NCBI GenBank assembly: GCA_030604405.1
Contig: JAUVVY010000005.1
Coordinates: 62,001 to 126,000, forward strand
Direction: 5' to 3'
Source: a bacterium
Lineage (GTDB): Bacteria; Armatimonadota; Zipacnadia; Zipacnadales; UBA11051
Length of the DNA stretch: 64,000 nucleotides
This document shows positions 1-9,274 of this stretch, piece by piece. The notes below the pieces were generated by a model that saw only the letters and a program-made list of their open reading frames with translations, did not search any database and was not told the origin of the DNA. Within the stretch, counting starts at the first letter, position 1; every line of letters starts with the position of its first letter. A program made the translations under genes and the position numbers.

Positions 1-111
1 CAGGGCACGGCACAAGCGTGTGCCACAGGATTGCTCAGTTAGCGGTTCTGTAGAGGCCCGCTTTAACCAGCACTGGTCGCACTGCAAGACGCAGCAGAGG
101 GAGAAGCTAGG

Positions 112-1377
112 ATGGGGCCTTCACTGCTAAGTCCCCGTCGGCGGGTAGTCATTACCGGGCTGGGAGTGGTAGCACCCAACGGCATAGGTAAGGACGCCTT
201 CTGGGATGCCATAACCGAGGGGCGTTCCGGGGTGGACTGGATTACCTCTTTCGACACCTCTGAGACGTACTGCAAGATCGGCGGGGAAGTGAGCGACTTC
301 GATGCCGCCGACTACATGCCCGCCAAGAAGGCCCGCAGAACCGGGCGCTTTTCCAGCTTTGCTGTCGCCGCTGCTCGGCTGGCTATGGAAGATGCTGGTA
401 TTGAGGTAGGGGGCATGGACCCCTACAAGATGGGCGCCATAATCGGAACCACTGTAGCCGGGCAAGGCAATATCACCGATGAGCTGTATCACCATTTTGA
501 GAACTACGGCGCAGCAGGTATTGACCAGCTCGCCCCTAGCCAGTTATCAGCACATGCGGCCACCGCCAGCGTCTTCATCGAGTTGGGCATGAAGGGCCCC
601 AACACGACCTGCAGTGCCGGGTGTGTGGCAGGCATAGACGCTGTGGCCACGTGCGCCAGTATACTGAAGTCGGGCCAGGCGCAGGTAATGGTTGCCGGTG
701 CCACCGAGGCCCCTCTGAGCCCTTTCGGTATGGGTCTGCTCTGTGCGCAGAAGGTGCTGACCCGCCACAATGACCCGCCGCACGAGGCATCTCGGCCTTA
801 CGATAATACCCGCGACGGCTTGGTGCTCAGCGAAGGTGGCGGAGCAGTTGTTCTGGAGACGGCCGAACATGCCATGGAGCGGGGAGCCCGCACATATGCC
901 GAGATTATGGGGTACGGGTCCACCACCGAAGCCTATCACTTGTTGTTGGCCGATCCCGGGGGCGAGGAGCTTGCCTACGCCTTCAGGAGGGCTCTACTTG
1001 CAGGCAAAGTAGCTGCTGACGAGATAGACTATGTATCGGCTCATGGCATCTCCAACCGCCAGTACGATATTGCCGAGACAAAAGCTGTAAAGATGGTTTT
1101 GGGACGACGGGCGTACAATGTGCCGATGAGCTCGATCAAGTCCAGTACTGGGCAGCCATTTGCTCCTGGTGGGACGTGGCAACTGGCCAGCGCCTGCATG
1201 AGCATTCAGACCGGCATGATACCGCCGACAATCAACTATCGGGTTCGAGACCCGGAATGTGACCTGGATTACGTGCCCAATTACGCACGCCGTGCGCGGG
1301 TTGATACTGCTATGATCAATTCGCACAGCGTTGGCGGAACCCACGGCTGTCTGATAATCCGCAGATTCCACCAGTAG
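112..1377 (+). CDS. Beta-ketoacyl-ACP synthase II-like protein with altered active site
   Basis: 421 aa, thiolase-fold condensing enzyme of the FabF/KAS II type, normally catalysing decarboxylative condensation of malonyl-ACP with an acyl chain. Visible: N-terminal VVITGLGVVAPNG; the nucleophile Cys in NTTCSAGC; the first His in YVSAHGIS; the conserved Lys in SIKSSTG; and the glycine-rich end SVGGTHG. Two normally invariant positions differ. The second catalytic His (TGH in FabF) is Gln (STGQPF, near 1150-1160), and the NSFGFGGT gate loop is NSHSVGGT. The start is supported by GAGGGAG about 8 bases upstream. The true condensing activity is uncertain; it could be a chain-length-factor-like partner or a KS for an unusual substrate. 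It lies 45-75 bases upstream of the kinase gene on the same strand. Confidence 0.85.
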   Translation: MGPSLLSPRRRVVITGLGVVAPNGIGKDAFWDAITEGRSGVDWITSFDTSETYCKIGGEVSDFDAADYMPAKKARRTGRFSSFAVAAARLAMEDAGIEVGGMDPYKMGAIIGTTVAGQGNITDELYHHFENYGAAGIDQLAPSQLSAHAATASVFIELGMKGPNTTCSAGCVAGIDAVATCASILKSGQAQVMVAGATEAPLSPFGMGLLCAQKVLTRHNDPPHEASRPYDNTRDGLVLSEGGGAVVLETAEHAMERGARTYAEIMGYGSTTEAYHLLLADPGGEELAYAFRRALLAGKVAADEIDYVSAHGISNRQYDIAETKAVKMVLGRRAYNVPMSSIKSSTGQPFAPGGTWQLASACMSIQTGMIPPTINYRVRDPECDLDYVPNYARRARVDTAMINSHSVGGTHGCLIIRRFHQ

Positions 1378-1452
1378 TGGTCTGATCACGGCGCCAGGTC
1401 GGCGGGCGCAGTAGCGTGGCAGTTGTCAGTGTCGGAAAGGGACCAGATAGTA

Positions 1453-3927
1453 ATGGGCTCTGACTTGGACCGGGTTATCCTGCTGACGACATCTATAGCC
1501 ACCGCCATGCTAGGCGTAGTCACGTACCATCGTGCACCGGATCGGGTCTGGAACCGCCTCTTCACCGTGCACGCCTTGGCGGTCAGTGCGTGGGTACTGC
1601 TTCACTACCTGGTACAATCTGTCACCGACGCTGCCGACGCCGATCTGCTGATTCGGCTGACCCACCCTGTCGGTGCTATAGCAATCTGCACCTGCCTTGA
1701 CCTGTTTTGGGTTTTTCCGGAGCAAGTGGAGTTCGCTCCCTTGGCGCGCAGGACCGTCCTGTACACAATCGGTGCAGCAGTCAGTACTGTGGCGGTAGCT
1801 CCCAATCTTTTCACTTCAATTGAGTTGTCTCAGGGAACCGTCATCATCCAGTACGGCTGGCCTTTCATACCCTTTGGCCTGTTTATCGTGGCAACGCTAG
1901 GCTATGCTGACTACGTTCTGTTCCGCAAGTCCCCGCGCCTCAGCGGCCTGCAGCGGGTCCAGGTCAAGTACGTGCTGGTCGGTATGATTAGCAGCCAGAT
2001 CGTCGTAGTGATGACCATAGTGCTGCTGCCATTGATCTGGGGCAACACCTACTACAGCCGGTGGGGCTCGGCCGGCTACATCTTCATGATCGGCTTCGTG
2101 GCCTACGCAATTGCCAAGCACAGAATCATCAGACCTGTAACAGCGCTGTACCGTGCCTCCGCGTACCTGCTGACCGGGGCTGCCGTGAGCGTACTACTTG
2201 TAGCTGTCTTCACAGTTGTCCGGCCGATTCTGGACGCCTCGATAATGTCCTCCACACTGGTATATGTAATTGCCGGTATCGTTCTGGGGGTACTCGTAGT
2301 ACCGATACATCAGCAGATCAGACAGGCGCTCGATCGGAGTCTGCCGCACAGCCGTGTGGCGGAGGCAATCAGGCACGCTTCTGACGCCATCCTGCGTACG
2401 CTGGACGCCGAGCAACTGCCCGAGTTCCTGTCCGACACCATATCCAGCATCCTGTATCCGGCCCACGTTAGCGTTTTTACCAACGCTGGGACCTCCGGGA
2501 ACTTTGTTTGCAGATCCCGGAATTCTACTTCCGGAAACGACAGCCTCCAAAGGGTGCCCATGAGCCTGTCACCCGATTCCATAGTGATTCAGGCCGCCTC
2601 GGAGGCGCGCGACCTGTTGGAGCGGTCGCAAATAATGCGCTTTCATTCCCTGGAGGAGGCCAAGCCGCTTCTGGCTGCGATGCGCGAGTTGGACACGGAG
2701 ATCGTGGCCCCGATACTGTGGGAAGACCGCCTTATTGGTCTGGTGCTTATCGGTGAAAAGTTGTCCGGCGACATGTACTCTCCCGACGAGCTGGCAATGC
2801 TGCGCAATATGATGCCGCAGGTGTCACTGGCCACGCGCAACGCTCAACTCTACGGCGAAGTGGTCCGCATCAATGAGTATAACGAGAATATCCTCCTGCA
2901 GATGAAAAGCGGCGTCATCGCAGTTGACGGCGACCAGACTATCGTTCTATTTAACCCGGCTGCAGAGGAGATACTCGGGATTTCGGCAGACCAAGCAATA
3001 AGCCAAGAGCTTGATGTGCTGCCGGAAAGCATCATTGAATGCTTGCGAGAAGCCCTTGCCGACAGTCCCAGACACTCCGAATATCACTTTCAGGTACAAA
3101 GGCCTGGCGGCGATACGGTGCCAGTGGCGTGCAGCACTACGGCGTGGGCGGGGTCGTCGCTGTCGCAAAGAGGCGCGATGGTCGTCATCAGCGATCTGAC
3201 AATCGTCGAGGAGCTTGAGCGTGAGCGCCAGCAGGCCGAACATCTGGCCTTGATCCGGGTGCTGTCCGCCGGCATGGCCCACGAGATTCGCAACCCGCTG
3301 GTGGCGATCCGCACATTCGCCGAGCTATTGCCATCACGCTGGGAGGACGCCGACTTCCGCGTCAATTTCCTGTCAACGGCCCGCGCTGAGATCGAGCGCA
3401 TTGAACGGCTGCTGACGGACCTGTTGATGCTGTCCAAACCGGCTGACGCAGTGGCCGAGAAGATTGATGTGGACGGGGTTTGTGAGGGTGTTGTGCGTAC
3501 TATGTCTCCCCGTGCCGAGGCGCGCGGGGTCGAGCTTGTCACGGAGCTGCAGACCGACGGTCGCCAGCCCGTCGGGGACAAAAGCCGGCTGCACCAGGCG
3601 CTGCTTAACTTGGTGACAAATGCCGTCGAGGCCGAGCCGCAGTCTGGATTGGTAAGAATCACAACTCGCGAAGCTGTTGACCGCGACAGGGACCCGATCG
3701 TAGTAATAAGCGTGCACAATGCCAACAGCCACATTGCCGAAGGTCAGCTCGAGGAGATATTCAAGCCATTCTATTCCCGCCGCTCAGGCGGTACAGGCCT
3801 CGGACTCGCCATTTGCCAGACCATCATCCAGGAGCACAATGGTGTGATTCGGGTCCAGTCAGACCCAGATAATGGCACCGAATTTGTCGTGGAACTGCCA
3901 CTTAACTCTGATAGCGGAGAAAGTTAG
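1453..3927 (+). CDS. Membrane sensor histidine kinase (7TM-type N-terminus, GAF, PAS)
   Basis: About 824 aa. The N-terminal ~300 residues hold eight or nine hydrophobic segments. Then come a GAF-like region (~310-455), a PAS domain (~475-580), HisKA with AGMAHEIRNP (His ~610) and a complete HATPase with N-box NLVTNAVEA (~719) and G-box GGTGLGLAI (~779). It should autophosphorylate in response to a membrane or cytosolic signal. The start is ambiguous: ATG 1453 has GGAAAGG 12 bases upstream, while an upstream in-frame TTG at 1423 would add 10 residues without a clear ribosome site. The next gene starts one base after this stop, so the two are translationally linked. The PAS/GAF arrangement repeats in the next protein. 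Confidence 0.92.
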   Translation: MGSDLDRVILLTTSIATAMLGVVTYHRAPDRVWNRLFTVHALAVSAWVLLHYLVQSVTDAADADLLIRLTHPVGAIAICTCLDLFWVFPEQVEFAPLARRTVLYTIGAAVSTVAVAPNLFTSIELSQGTVIIQYGWPFIPFGLFIVATLGYADYVLFRKSPRLSGLQRVQVKYVLVGMISSQIVVVMTIVLLPLIWGNTYYSRWGSAGYIFMIGFVAYAIAKHRIIRPVTALYRASAYLLTGAAVSVLLVAVFTVVRPILDASIMSSTLVYVIAGIVLGVLVVPIHQQIRQALDRSLPHSRVAEAIRHASDAILRTLDAEQLPEFLSDTISSILYPAHVSVFTNAGTSGNFVCRSRNSTSGNDSLQRVPMSLSPDSIVIQAASEARDLLERSQIMRFHSLEEAKPLLAAMRELDTEIVAPILWEDRLIGLVLIGEKLSGDMYSPDELAMLRNMMPQVSLATRNAQLYGEVVRINEYNENILLQMKSGVIAVDGDQTIVLFNPAAEEILGISADQAISQELDVLPESIIECLREALADSPRHSEYHFQVQRPGGDTVPVACSTTAWAGSSLSQRGAMVVISDLTIVEELERERQQAEHLALIRVLSAGMAHEIRNPLVAIRTFAELLPSRWEDADFRVNFLSTARAEIERIERLLTDLLMLSKPADAVAEKIDVDGVCEGVVRTMSPRAEARGVELVTELQTDGRQPVGDKSRLHQALLNLVTNAVEAEPQSGLVRITTREAVDRDRDPIVVISVHNANSHIAEGQLEEIFKPFYSRRSGGTGLGLAICQTIIQEHNGVIRVQSDPDNGTEFVVELPLNSDSGES

Positions 3928-3928
3928 T

Positions 3929-5935
3929 ATGCTCGTCGTGCTAACTAGCGATCTGAGTTCCGAATGGATTGATCGGGTCAGCAGCCAACTGGCCGATGAG
4001 GCTATGGTGGTGCCTGCAGAGGGCACAGATGCTGCTCTGGCCATCGTGCGCAGACTGTCGGTGTCCGTGGTTATCGCCAACATGAACCCACTGACCACGC
4101 AGAAGCTACTCGGGTACACGCGTATGGCTGAGGCGGCCGCGGACGCCGTGTTCGTTTGTGTTGCGCCGAATGAGGTCAAGGAGCAGATTCGGGTTGAGGA
4201 ACTCTTCGTACCGGACTTCTGGCTCGATCCGGACGCCAGGCCCACGGAGATAGCAGAGATGCTCAGCGCGGCCATGCAGAAAGCAGGGCTAACAGCCGGC
4301 AGCGCCGCCGCGCCCGTTAATCCGACCGCGGCGCACCCGGTCGCGCCGATACCCGACCAGCCTGTGTCCGACCACGAAGTCTTTCGCCGGCTGATGTCAG
4401 CACTGGCGGGAGGACGCGATACCGACCGTCTGCTGTCGGCGTACGTCGAAGCCGCCGGTGAACTGATCCACTGCGCCAGCTACTGCCTCCTGTGGCGCGA
4501 GCAAGATGCAGAGTGTCTGACCGTAAAGGCGTCCCGTGGGCTGCCTCCGGAGGTGGTCAGCAGGGGTCGGCTGCTGCCAGGCGATGCCGTGGCCAGTTGG
4601 TATCATCGCAACTGCCGGGTACTTACAAGAGACGAGTTGTCCGACTGGGCTGACGCCGCCCTCGCGGCAGACCTGGCCCGCGAGCTGGAGGTGTTCAGAG
4701 GCCGGGTGGCGGTGCCGCTTATGGTCCACGGTTGCCTCGACGGACTGCTGATCCTCGGCGAAAAGGTCATCGGTCAGCCGTACTCCAGCGCAGAGCTGGA
4801 AACTCTGTTTGTCATCGCTGGATATGTTGGGATACAGCTCGAAAGCATGCAGGCTCAGGCCGAGACGGAACGCACCGGGGCCTACATGGAGCAGAGTCTG
4901 TTGGGGATGCGATGTGGGGTTATTACACTGGGGCGCGACCAGCGGATTGTGGTGTGCAACCCGTATGCGGCTAATGCTCTGCAGATGCGGCGGGATGAGG
5001 TAGAGGGCGCCGACCTGCGCTGCCTGCCATCACCTCTCGGCGACCACCTTCACGCTGCCTTCACATCGTCACAGGCCGCAATTCACGGTCAGAAGGTTGA
5101 AATACCAAGCCTTGGGCTTTGCTTGCGCGTTAGTACATCCCGGCTCTTGGACCACGATGGTGCGCCGGTTGGCAGCGTGATGGTGTTGGAGGATGTAACG
5201 GCGGCAGTTAGCCGCGCCGACCAGACTCGCCAGCAGCAGCGCCTCGACATGCTCGGACAGATCATCCAGTGTATCGCCCACGACATAAGGACCCCGCTGA
5301 CGGCGATAAAGACTTACGCCCAGTTGATTGACGGGCCGCGATCAAGCCAAGAGCTGGCCGGTTTCTGGCACAGCACCGTAAGTCCGGAATTGGAAAGGCT
5401 TGACCGCCTGATCAACCAACTGGTGCGGATGGTCCAGCAGCCGGAGCCCAACTTCCAGTTGGTGGACCTCGAAGGCGTTGTGGAAGAGGCAGTCAAGCAA
5501 TTGTCCGACTCTGACGGCGATAAGCCGCCGCTGGATTTGCAGATCAAGACACCAGTTCCGCGAATTGTAGCCGACCCCACCTCGACACGCGAGGCTCTTT
5601 CATACTTGCTTCGCTACCTGCAGAACAACGGCTCGCCGGTCACTGTCCTTGTGCAGCGCGAGGAGAACGACTCAGAAGCCAGCGTATGCGTGAGGATGCG
5701 CACGTCTGGCAGCGCTGATCATGTAAGCGGCGACGAAATACTTGATCCGCTGTACGCTCTGCAGCAGCCGGACGCGGACCTCGGACCGGCCATAAGCCGG
5801 CAGATCGTTGACAAACAGGGGGGAAGAGTAGAAGCCAGGACAGAGAACGGGAATATCGAATTTCGGATTGCCTTTCCGATCGCGAGCCGAGAGACGATGA
5901 GTGCCCCGGAGGGATCCAAGGATGGAAAGGCCTAA
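3929..5935 (+). CDS. Soluble histidine kinase-like protein with degenerate ATPase domain
   Basis: 668 aa, no membrane segment. The first ~115 residues look like a receiver fold (MLVVLTSDLS...) without a clear phospho-acceptor Asp. GAF-like (~150-310) and PAS (~320-430) regions follow, then HisKA with IAHDIRTP (His ~451). The C-terminal part where HATPase should sit lacks a recognisable N-box (LLRYLQNN replaces NxxxNA) and a DxGxG G1 box, and keeps only a weak DADLGPAISRQIV. It may therefore accept or relay phosphate rather than bind ATP. Start: ATG 3929 preceded by GGAGAAAG, one base after the upstream kinase stop. Its end overlaps the next gene by 14 bases, so the three genes form one translational unit. 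Confidence 0.85.
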   Translation: MLVVLTSDLSSEWIDRVSSQLADEAMVVPAEGTDAALAIVRRLSVSVVIANMNPLTTQKLLGYTRMAEAAADAVFVCVAPNEVKEQIRVEELFVPDFWLDPDARPTEIAEMLSAAMQKAGLTAGSAAAPVNPTAAHPVAPIPDQPVSDHEVFRRLMSALAGGRDTDRLLSAYVEAAGELIHCASYCLLWREQDAECLTVKASRGLPPEVVSRGRLLPGDAVASWYHRNCRVLTRDELSDWADAALAADLARELEVFRGRVAVPLMVHGCLDGLLILGEKVIGQPYSSAELETLFVIAGYVGIQLESMQAQAETERTGAYMEQSLLGMRCGVITLGRDQRIVVCNPYAANALQMRRDEVEGADLRCLPSPLGDHLHAAFTSSQAAIHGQKVEIPSLGLCLRVSTSRLLDHDGAPVGSVMVLEDVTAAVSRADQTRQQQRLDMLGQIIQCIAHDIRTPLTAIKTYAQLIDGPRSSQELAGFWHSTVSPELERLDRLINQLVRMVQQPEPNFQLVDLEGVVEEAVKQLSDSDGDKPPLDLQIKTPVPRIVADPTSTREALSYLLRYLQNNGSPVTVLVQREENDSEASVCVRMRTSGSADHVSGDEILDPLYALQQPDADLGPAISRQIVDKQGGRVEARTENGNIEFRIAFPIASRETMSAPEGSKDGKA

Positions 5936-7559
5936 GATACTGGTCATAGACGACGAGCCAGGACCTCGTGAATCTTTGCGGATGATACTGAAAGACAACT
6001 ATGAGGTCATGTTGGCGGCGAACCCCATTGAGGGGCTGAAGCTGGCCGAGGAGCATCGCCCCGATATGGTCTTCCTCGACATCAAGATGCCGGAGATGGA
6101 AGGCACGGAGGTCCTGCGCCGTATCAAAGAGATTGATCCGGATATCGAGGTGGCCCTGTTTACTGCATATGCCGCAGTTGACTCGGCACAGCAGGCTGTG
6201 CGTCATGGCGCGATCGACTACTTGACCAAGCCTTTTTCCGTCGCGGAGATTATCTCGGTTGTGGACCGCGCACTGCAAAGACGCCGCCAGCGCGCGCGCG
6301 AGCTGGCCCTGTTGCAGCAGCTACGGCCCGCCGCTCAGGCCCTCTCAGGACAGTTGGACGCGCTCGATGAGCCGTCCTCTGCCTCCGACCAGCGCGAGAT
6401 ATTTCAGAATCTTGCTGAAGCTCATAACTCCATTGAGACGCAATTGAGCAAGGTCGCCCGCCTCAATGCCATTGGTGAGATCGCGGCTGAGGTCGCACAC
6501 GATGTCAGCAATTTCCTCACCGCCATATTGCTGCGCATTGAGATGCTGCTTATGAATCTGAAACAGTCGCGGCGGGTAGATGCCGATACCGTTAAGGACG
6601 CATTGCAGGACATAGTCGAGGCCGCCCGTAACGGCGTCCAGGCCGTGCAGCGCATCTCGGGTATCTCTAAGTCAGACCCCTACGAGCCTTCTCAGCCTGT
6701 AGATGTTAACGATGTCATTAGCGATGTGGTGAGCCTAAGCGTCGGCCAGTTCAACAGCGGGCAAGGCGATAAGATCATTGTGCGAACAGGTGAGGTTCCG
6801 CCGATCTACGGCAGCCCCACAGCCCTGCGCACCGCCATCATGAACATTGTCATCAATGCCAGGCAGGCTCTCACGGATGGCGGGCAGGTCTGGCTAACGA
6901 CATTTGCTGAGCAGGGCGAAGTGGTCATACAGGTGCGTGACACGGGTGTGGGCATCCCGCCTGAGCTGATATCCAGCATCACCGAACCATTCTTCACTAC
7001 CAAAGGCGAGCGGGGGTCGGGGCTGGGGCTCAGTGTAGCCCGCAAGGTCATCGCCCGCCACGGAGGGACACTTAGTTTCGACAGTGAGCCGGGCAAGGGC
7101 ACCACGGTCACCATACGGCTGCCGATTGCAAGGGAGCACGCTGCAAAGGACGATCGCGCCGCGCCCGAAGCTGCACCGGCCTCCGCTGGCGTGCCCGATG
7201 TGTTGGTGGTGGACGACGACAAGCGGATGTTGAACACTCTCAGAGCGTCTCTGGTAGGTGCGGGGCTGGTTGCCGAGGGGGCTGAGGATGCAGAGACGGG
7301 CCTGCGCAAGTTTGAAGACTACCTCCGCAACTCGCAGCGTGCGCCACGCGTGGTCATCGCAGACCTGCGGATGCCCGGCCTGCTCGGCACTGACATGGCC
7401 CAGCGCATCAAGCAACTGGCGCCAAATACCCGCTTCATACTCATTAGCGCCTATGTCAATGATGAGCCCGAGCTGGACTCGTGCCCTTATCTGGACGCCG
7501 TCATCAGAAAGCCGTTCAAAATATCCGACCTGCTCGAACACATGCTATTCGTGACCTGA
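5922..7559 (+). CDS. Hybrid REC-histidine kinase-REC protein
   Basis: 545 aa. The N-terminal receiver has the acidic pocket VIDDEPGP and phospho-Asp ~53 in VFLDIKMPEM, with KPF near 105. A dimerisation helix carries AHDVSNFL (His ~193). The HATPase is complete: N-box IVINARQAL, DTGVGIPP and GSGLGLSVARK. A second receiver (DVLVVDDDKR, Asp ~481 in IADLRMPG, RKPFK) ends the protein. This architecture allows phosphate relay in several directions with the two upstream proteins. Start: ATG 5922 with GGAGG 9 bases upstream inside the preceding gene. There is no DNA-binding domain, so the transcriptional output, if any, lies outside the window. It ends 13 bases from the convergent radical SAM gene. 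Confidence 0.92.
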   Translation: MERPKILVIDDEPGPRESLRMILKDNYEVMLAANPIEGLKLAEEHRPDMVFLDIKMPEMEGTEVLRRIKEIDPDIEVALFTAYAAVDSAQQAVRHGAIDYLTKPFSVAEIISVVDRALQRRRQRARELALLQQLRPAAQALSGQLDALDEPSSASDQREIFQNLAEAHNSIETQLSKVARLNAIGEIAAEVAHDVSNFLTAILLRIEMLLMNLKQSRRVDADTVKDALQDIVEAARNGVQAVQRISGISKSDPYEPSQPVDVNDVISDVVSLSVGQFNSGQGDKIIVRTGEVPPIYGSPTALRTAIMNIVINARQALTDGGQVWLTTFAEQGEVVIQVRDTGVGIPPELISSITEPFFTTKGERGSGLGLSVARKVIARHGGTLSFDSEPGKGTTVTIRLPIAREHAAKDDRAAPEAAPASAGVPDVLVVDDDKRMLNTLRASLVGAGLVAEGAEDAETGLRKFEDYLRNSQRAPRVVIADLRMPGLLGTDMAQRIKQLAPNTRFILISAYVNDEPELDSCPYLDAVIRKPFKISDLLEHMLFVT

Positions 7560-7572
7560 CCCACGTTGCCGG

Positions 7573-9213
7573 TCAGTTGCAGATTATGGCCTCGTTAGCG
7601 CGCCGTACCAGCCCACCCATGGCCTCTGCATCGCCTGTCACGCACCACAGTTGCGCCATATTCCGCAGTTGTCGTGGTTCCATCCCCGCTGATCTCGCAA
7701 TAGAGGCGAGCGTGTGGGAGAAGTTGGTTAGTATGCCCGCTGCCTCCAACTCTGCGGCAAATTGCATTGTTACCGCAGTCATTTCGTGGAAAGCCATCCC
7801 GTTGATCTTGTATGGCAGCGGCTCCCAGAACTGCGGCGGAAACAGCAGCTTTACTTTGTAATCGAGGTTACTGAACAGGTACTCGTCCACATCATCTATT
7901 TCAATACTGTACTTTTCCGGCTTCTCTATCCATGGTGTGGCGGGGAACACGCCTGGAAATTGCAGTGGCACTGAGTCGGGCCGCAGCTCTTTCACAAACT
8001 CCATGCTTTCGGCCAGGGTCTCGGGCGTGTCGAAGGGCAGCGGGACGATCATGGAAGCCGCCGAGAATATGCCCGCTGCCTGAGCGGCCATCAGCGTCTC
8101 TCTGACCTTCTCCAGCCTGATCCCCTTGTGTACAGCCTGGTCCAGGATTTCCTGGCTGCCCGACTCGAGGCCGAAGAATATCGAGTACAGACCCGACCGA
8201 GCCATCACCTCAAAATGGTCGGGATTTGAGGTGCGGAAATGGCCGAAGGAGTTGTATTCGATATCAAGGCCGCGATCAATAATCTCCTGAGCCACCGCGT
8301 ACATCAAATCTCCCGGCGTCGAAGCGCCCCCGAAGCGAAATACCGATATGCCATGCCGCTGCTGCAGATGCTGCATGGTGTCCACGATCTTACCGGGGGA
8401 GGCGGTGCGCTGCCGACCTCCATCCTCCATCGGATGGACACAGAAGGCACAGCGGTTGGAGCAGCCGCGGCTGTCGGTGAGGATTACCATCTTGATCTTG
8501 TCATCGCCGGCCATCGCGGGATACACTTCGGGGTCGTACACCGGCATCGGAAATGAATCAAGGTCCACGCTCTCGTCACGGGGATGCTCCACGATCTGTT
8601 TACCGGTCTGGCAGACGATACCGGGGGTTTCCTGCAGGCCGGCCGCGCCGTCGCTAGTATCGGCCAGCTTGACGATAACGTCTTCAGGGTCTCCGAAAAT
8701 GATGGTATCAAAGGCGGGAGTCGAGCGGAATATGATACCACGGAACCAGCAGGCTTTGCGGCCACCGGCGGTGATGTGCAGGTCTGGGAATTCCTCGCGC
8801 ATCCGCTCGGCCAGGTGAACGCTGCCGGCATAGCCGTCGCCGTCGGAAAGCTCGAAGGCCACCAGGTCCGGCTGCCAGCGCCGGCTCTGCGCGACCAACT
8901 CGCTGCCTATTTCGAAGACAGTCTGCTCCTGATGAGCGTCCAGTTGCGCCGACCACTCTTGCAGCTTTGCCAACTGCTCGGGATCCGGCTGGCCGCCGCC
9001 ACCCATCAGCCCGACACCGAGCGGCTTGAGTTGCGCGCTGATCGCCTCAGGAAACAGCCGCCTCATCATGGATACCGTGCCGTAGTCAACGATCATGGCC
9101 TCATGACCTGCGCCAATCAAGGCCCCGGCGAGGTTGGCCAGCCAGTTGCTCGCAACCAGATGTCTGGGGCTGGAGGGATAGCCGGGATAGCTGACTAGCA
9201 AGGCTCGCGCCAT
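7573..9213 (-). CDS. B12-binding domain radical SAM protein
   Basis: 546 aa. The N-terminal ~190 residues fit a cobalamin-binding Rossmann domain (ARALLVSYPGYP..., VAFELSDGDGYAGS, HITAGGRKA), although the classical DxHxxG is not obvious. The radical SAM core follows with the CX3CX2C cluster GCSNRCAFC (Cys ~251, 255, 258), then FRFGGAS and a Gly-rich FFGLESGSQEILD segment typical of MiaB/HpnR-like and P-methylase-like class B enzymes. It probably methylates or rearranges an unactivated carbon; the substrate is unknown. The chosen ATG has GAGGAG 10-11 bases upstream; the longer frame begins inside the upstream gene and lacks family similarity. It lies 61 bases downstream of the glycosidase-like gene and is probably in the same operon. 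Confidence 0.88.
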   Translation of the reverse strand: MARALLVSYPGYPSSPRHLVASNWLANLAGALIGAGHEAMIVDYGTVSMMRRLFPEAISAQLKPLGVGLMGGGGQPDPEQLAKLQEWSAQLDAHQEQTVFEIGSELVAQSRRWQPDLVAFELSDGDGYAGSVHLAERMREEFPDLHITAGGRKACWFRGIIFRSTPAFDTIIFGDPEDVIVKLADTSDGAAGLQETPGIVCQTGKQIVEHPRDESVDLDSFPMPVYDPEVYPAMAGDDKIKMVILTDSRGCSNRCAFCVHPMEDGGRQRTASPGKIVDTMQHLQQRHGISVFRFGGASTPGDLMYAVAQEIIDRGLDIEYNSFGHFRTSNPDHFEVMARSGLYSIFFGLESGSQEILDQAVHKGIRLEKVRETLMAAQAAGIFSAASMIVPLPFDTPETLAESMEFVKELRPDSVPLQFPGVFPATPWIEKPEKYSIEIDDVDEYLFSNLDYKVKLLFPPQFWEPLPYKINGMAFHEMTAVTMQFAAELEAAGILTNFSHTLASIARSAGMEPRQLRNMAQLWCVTGDAEAMGGLVRRANEAIICN

Positions 9214-9274
9214 ATCAATGCTGGCTCCTCGAGCTTCCATTTCATGCTGCCATGGGTAACCGGAAGCTCTCGAG

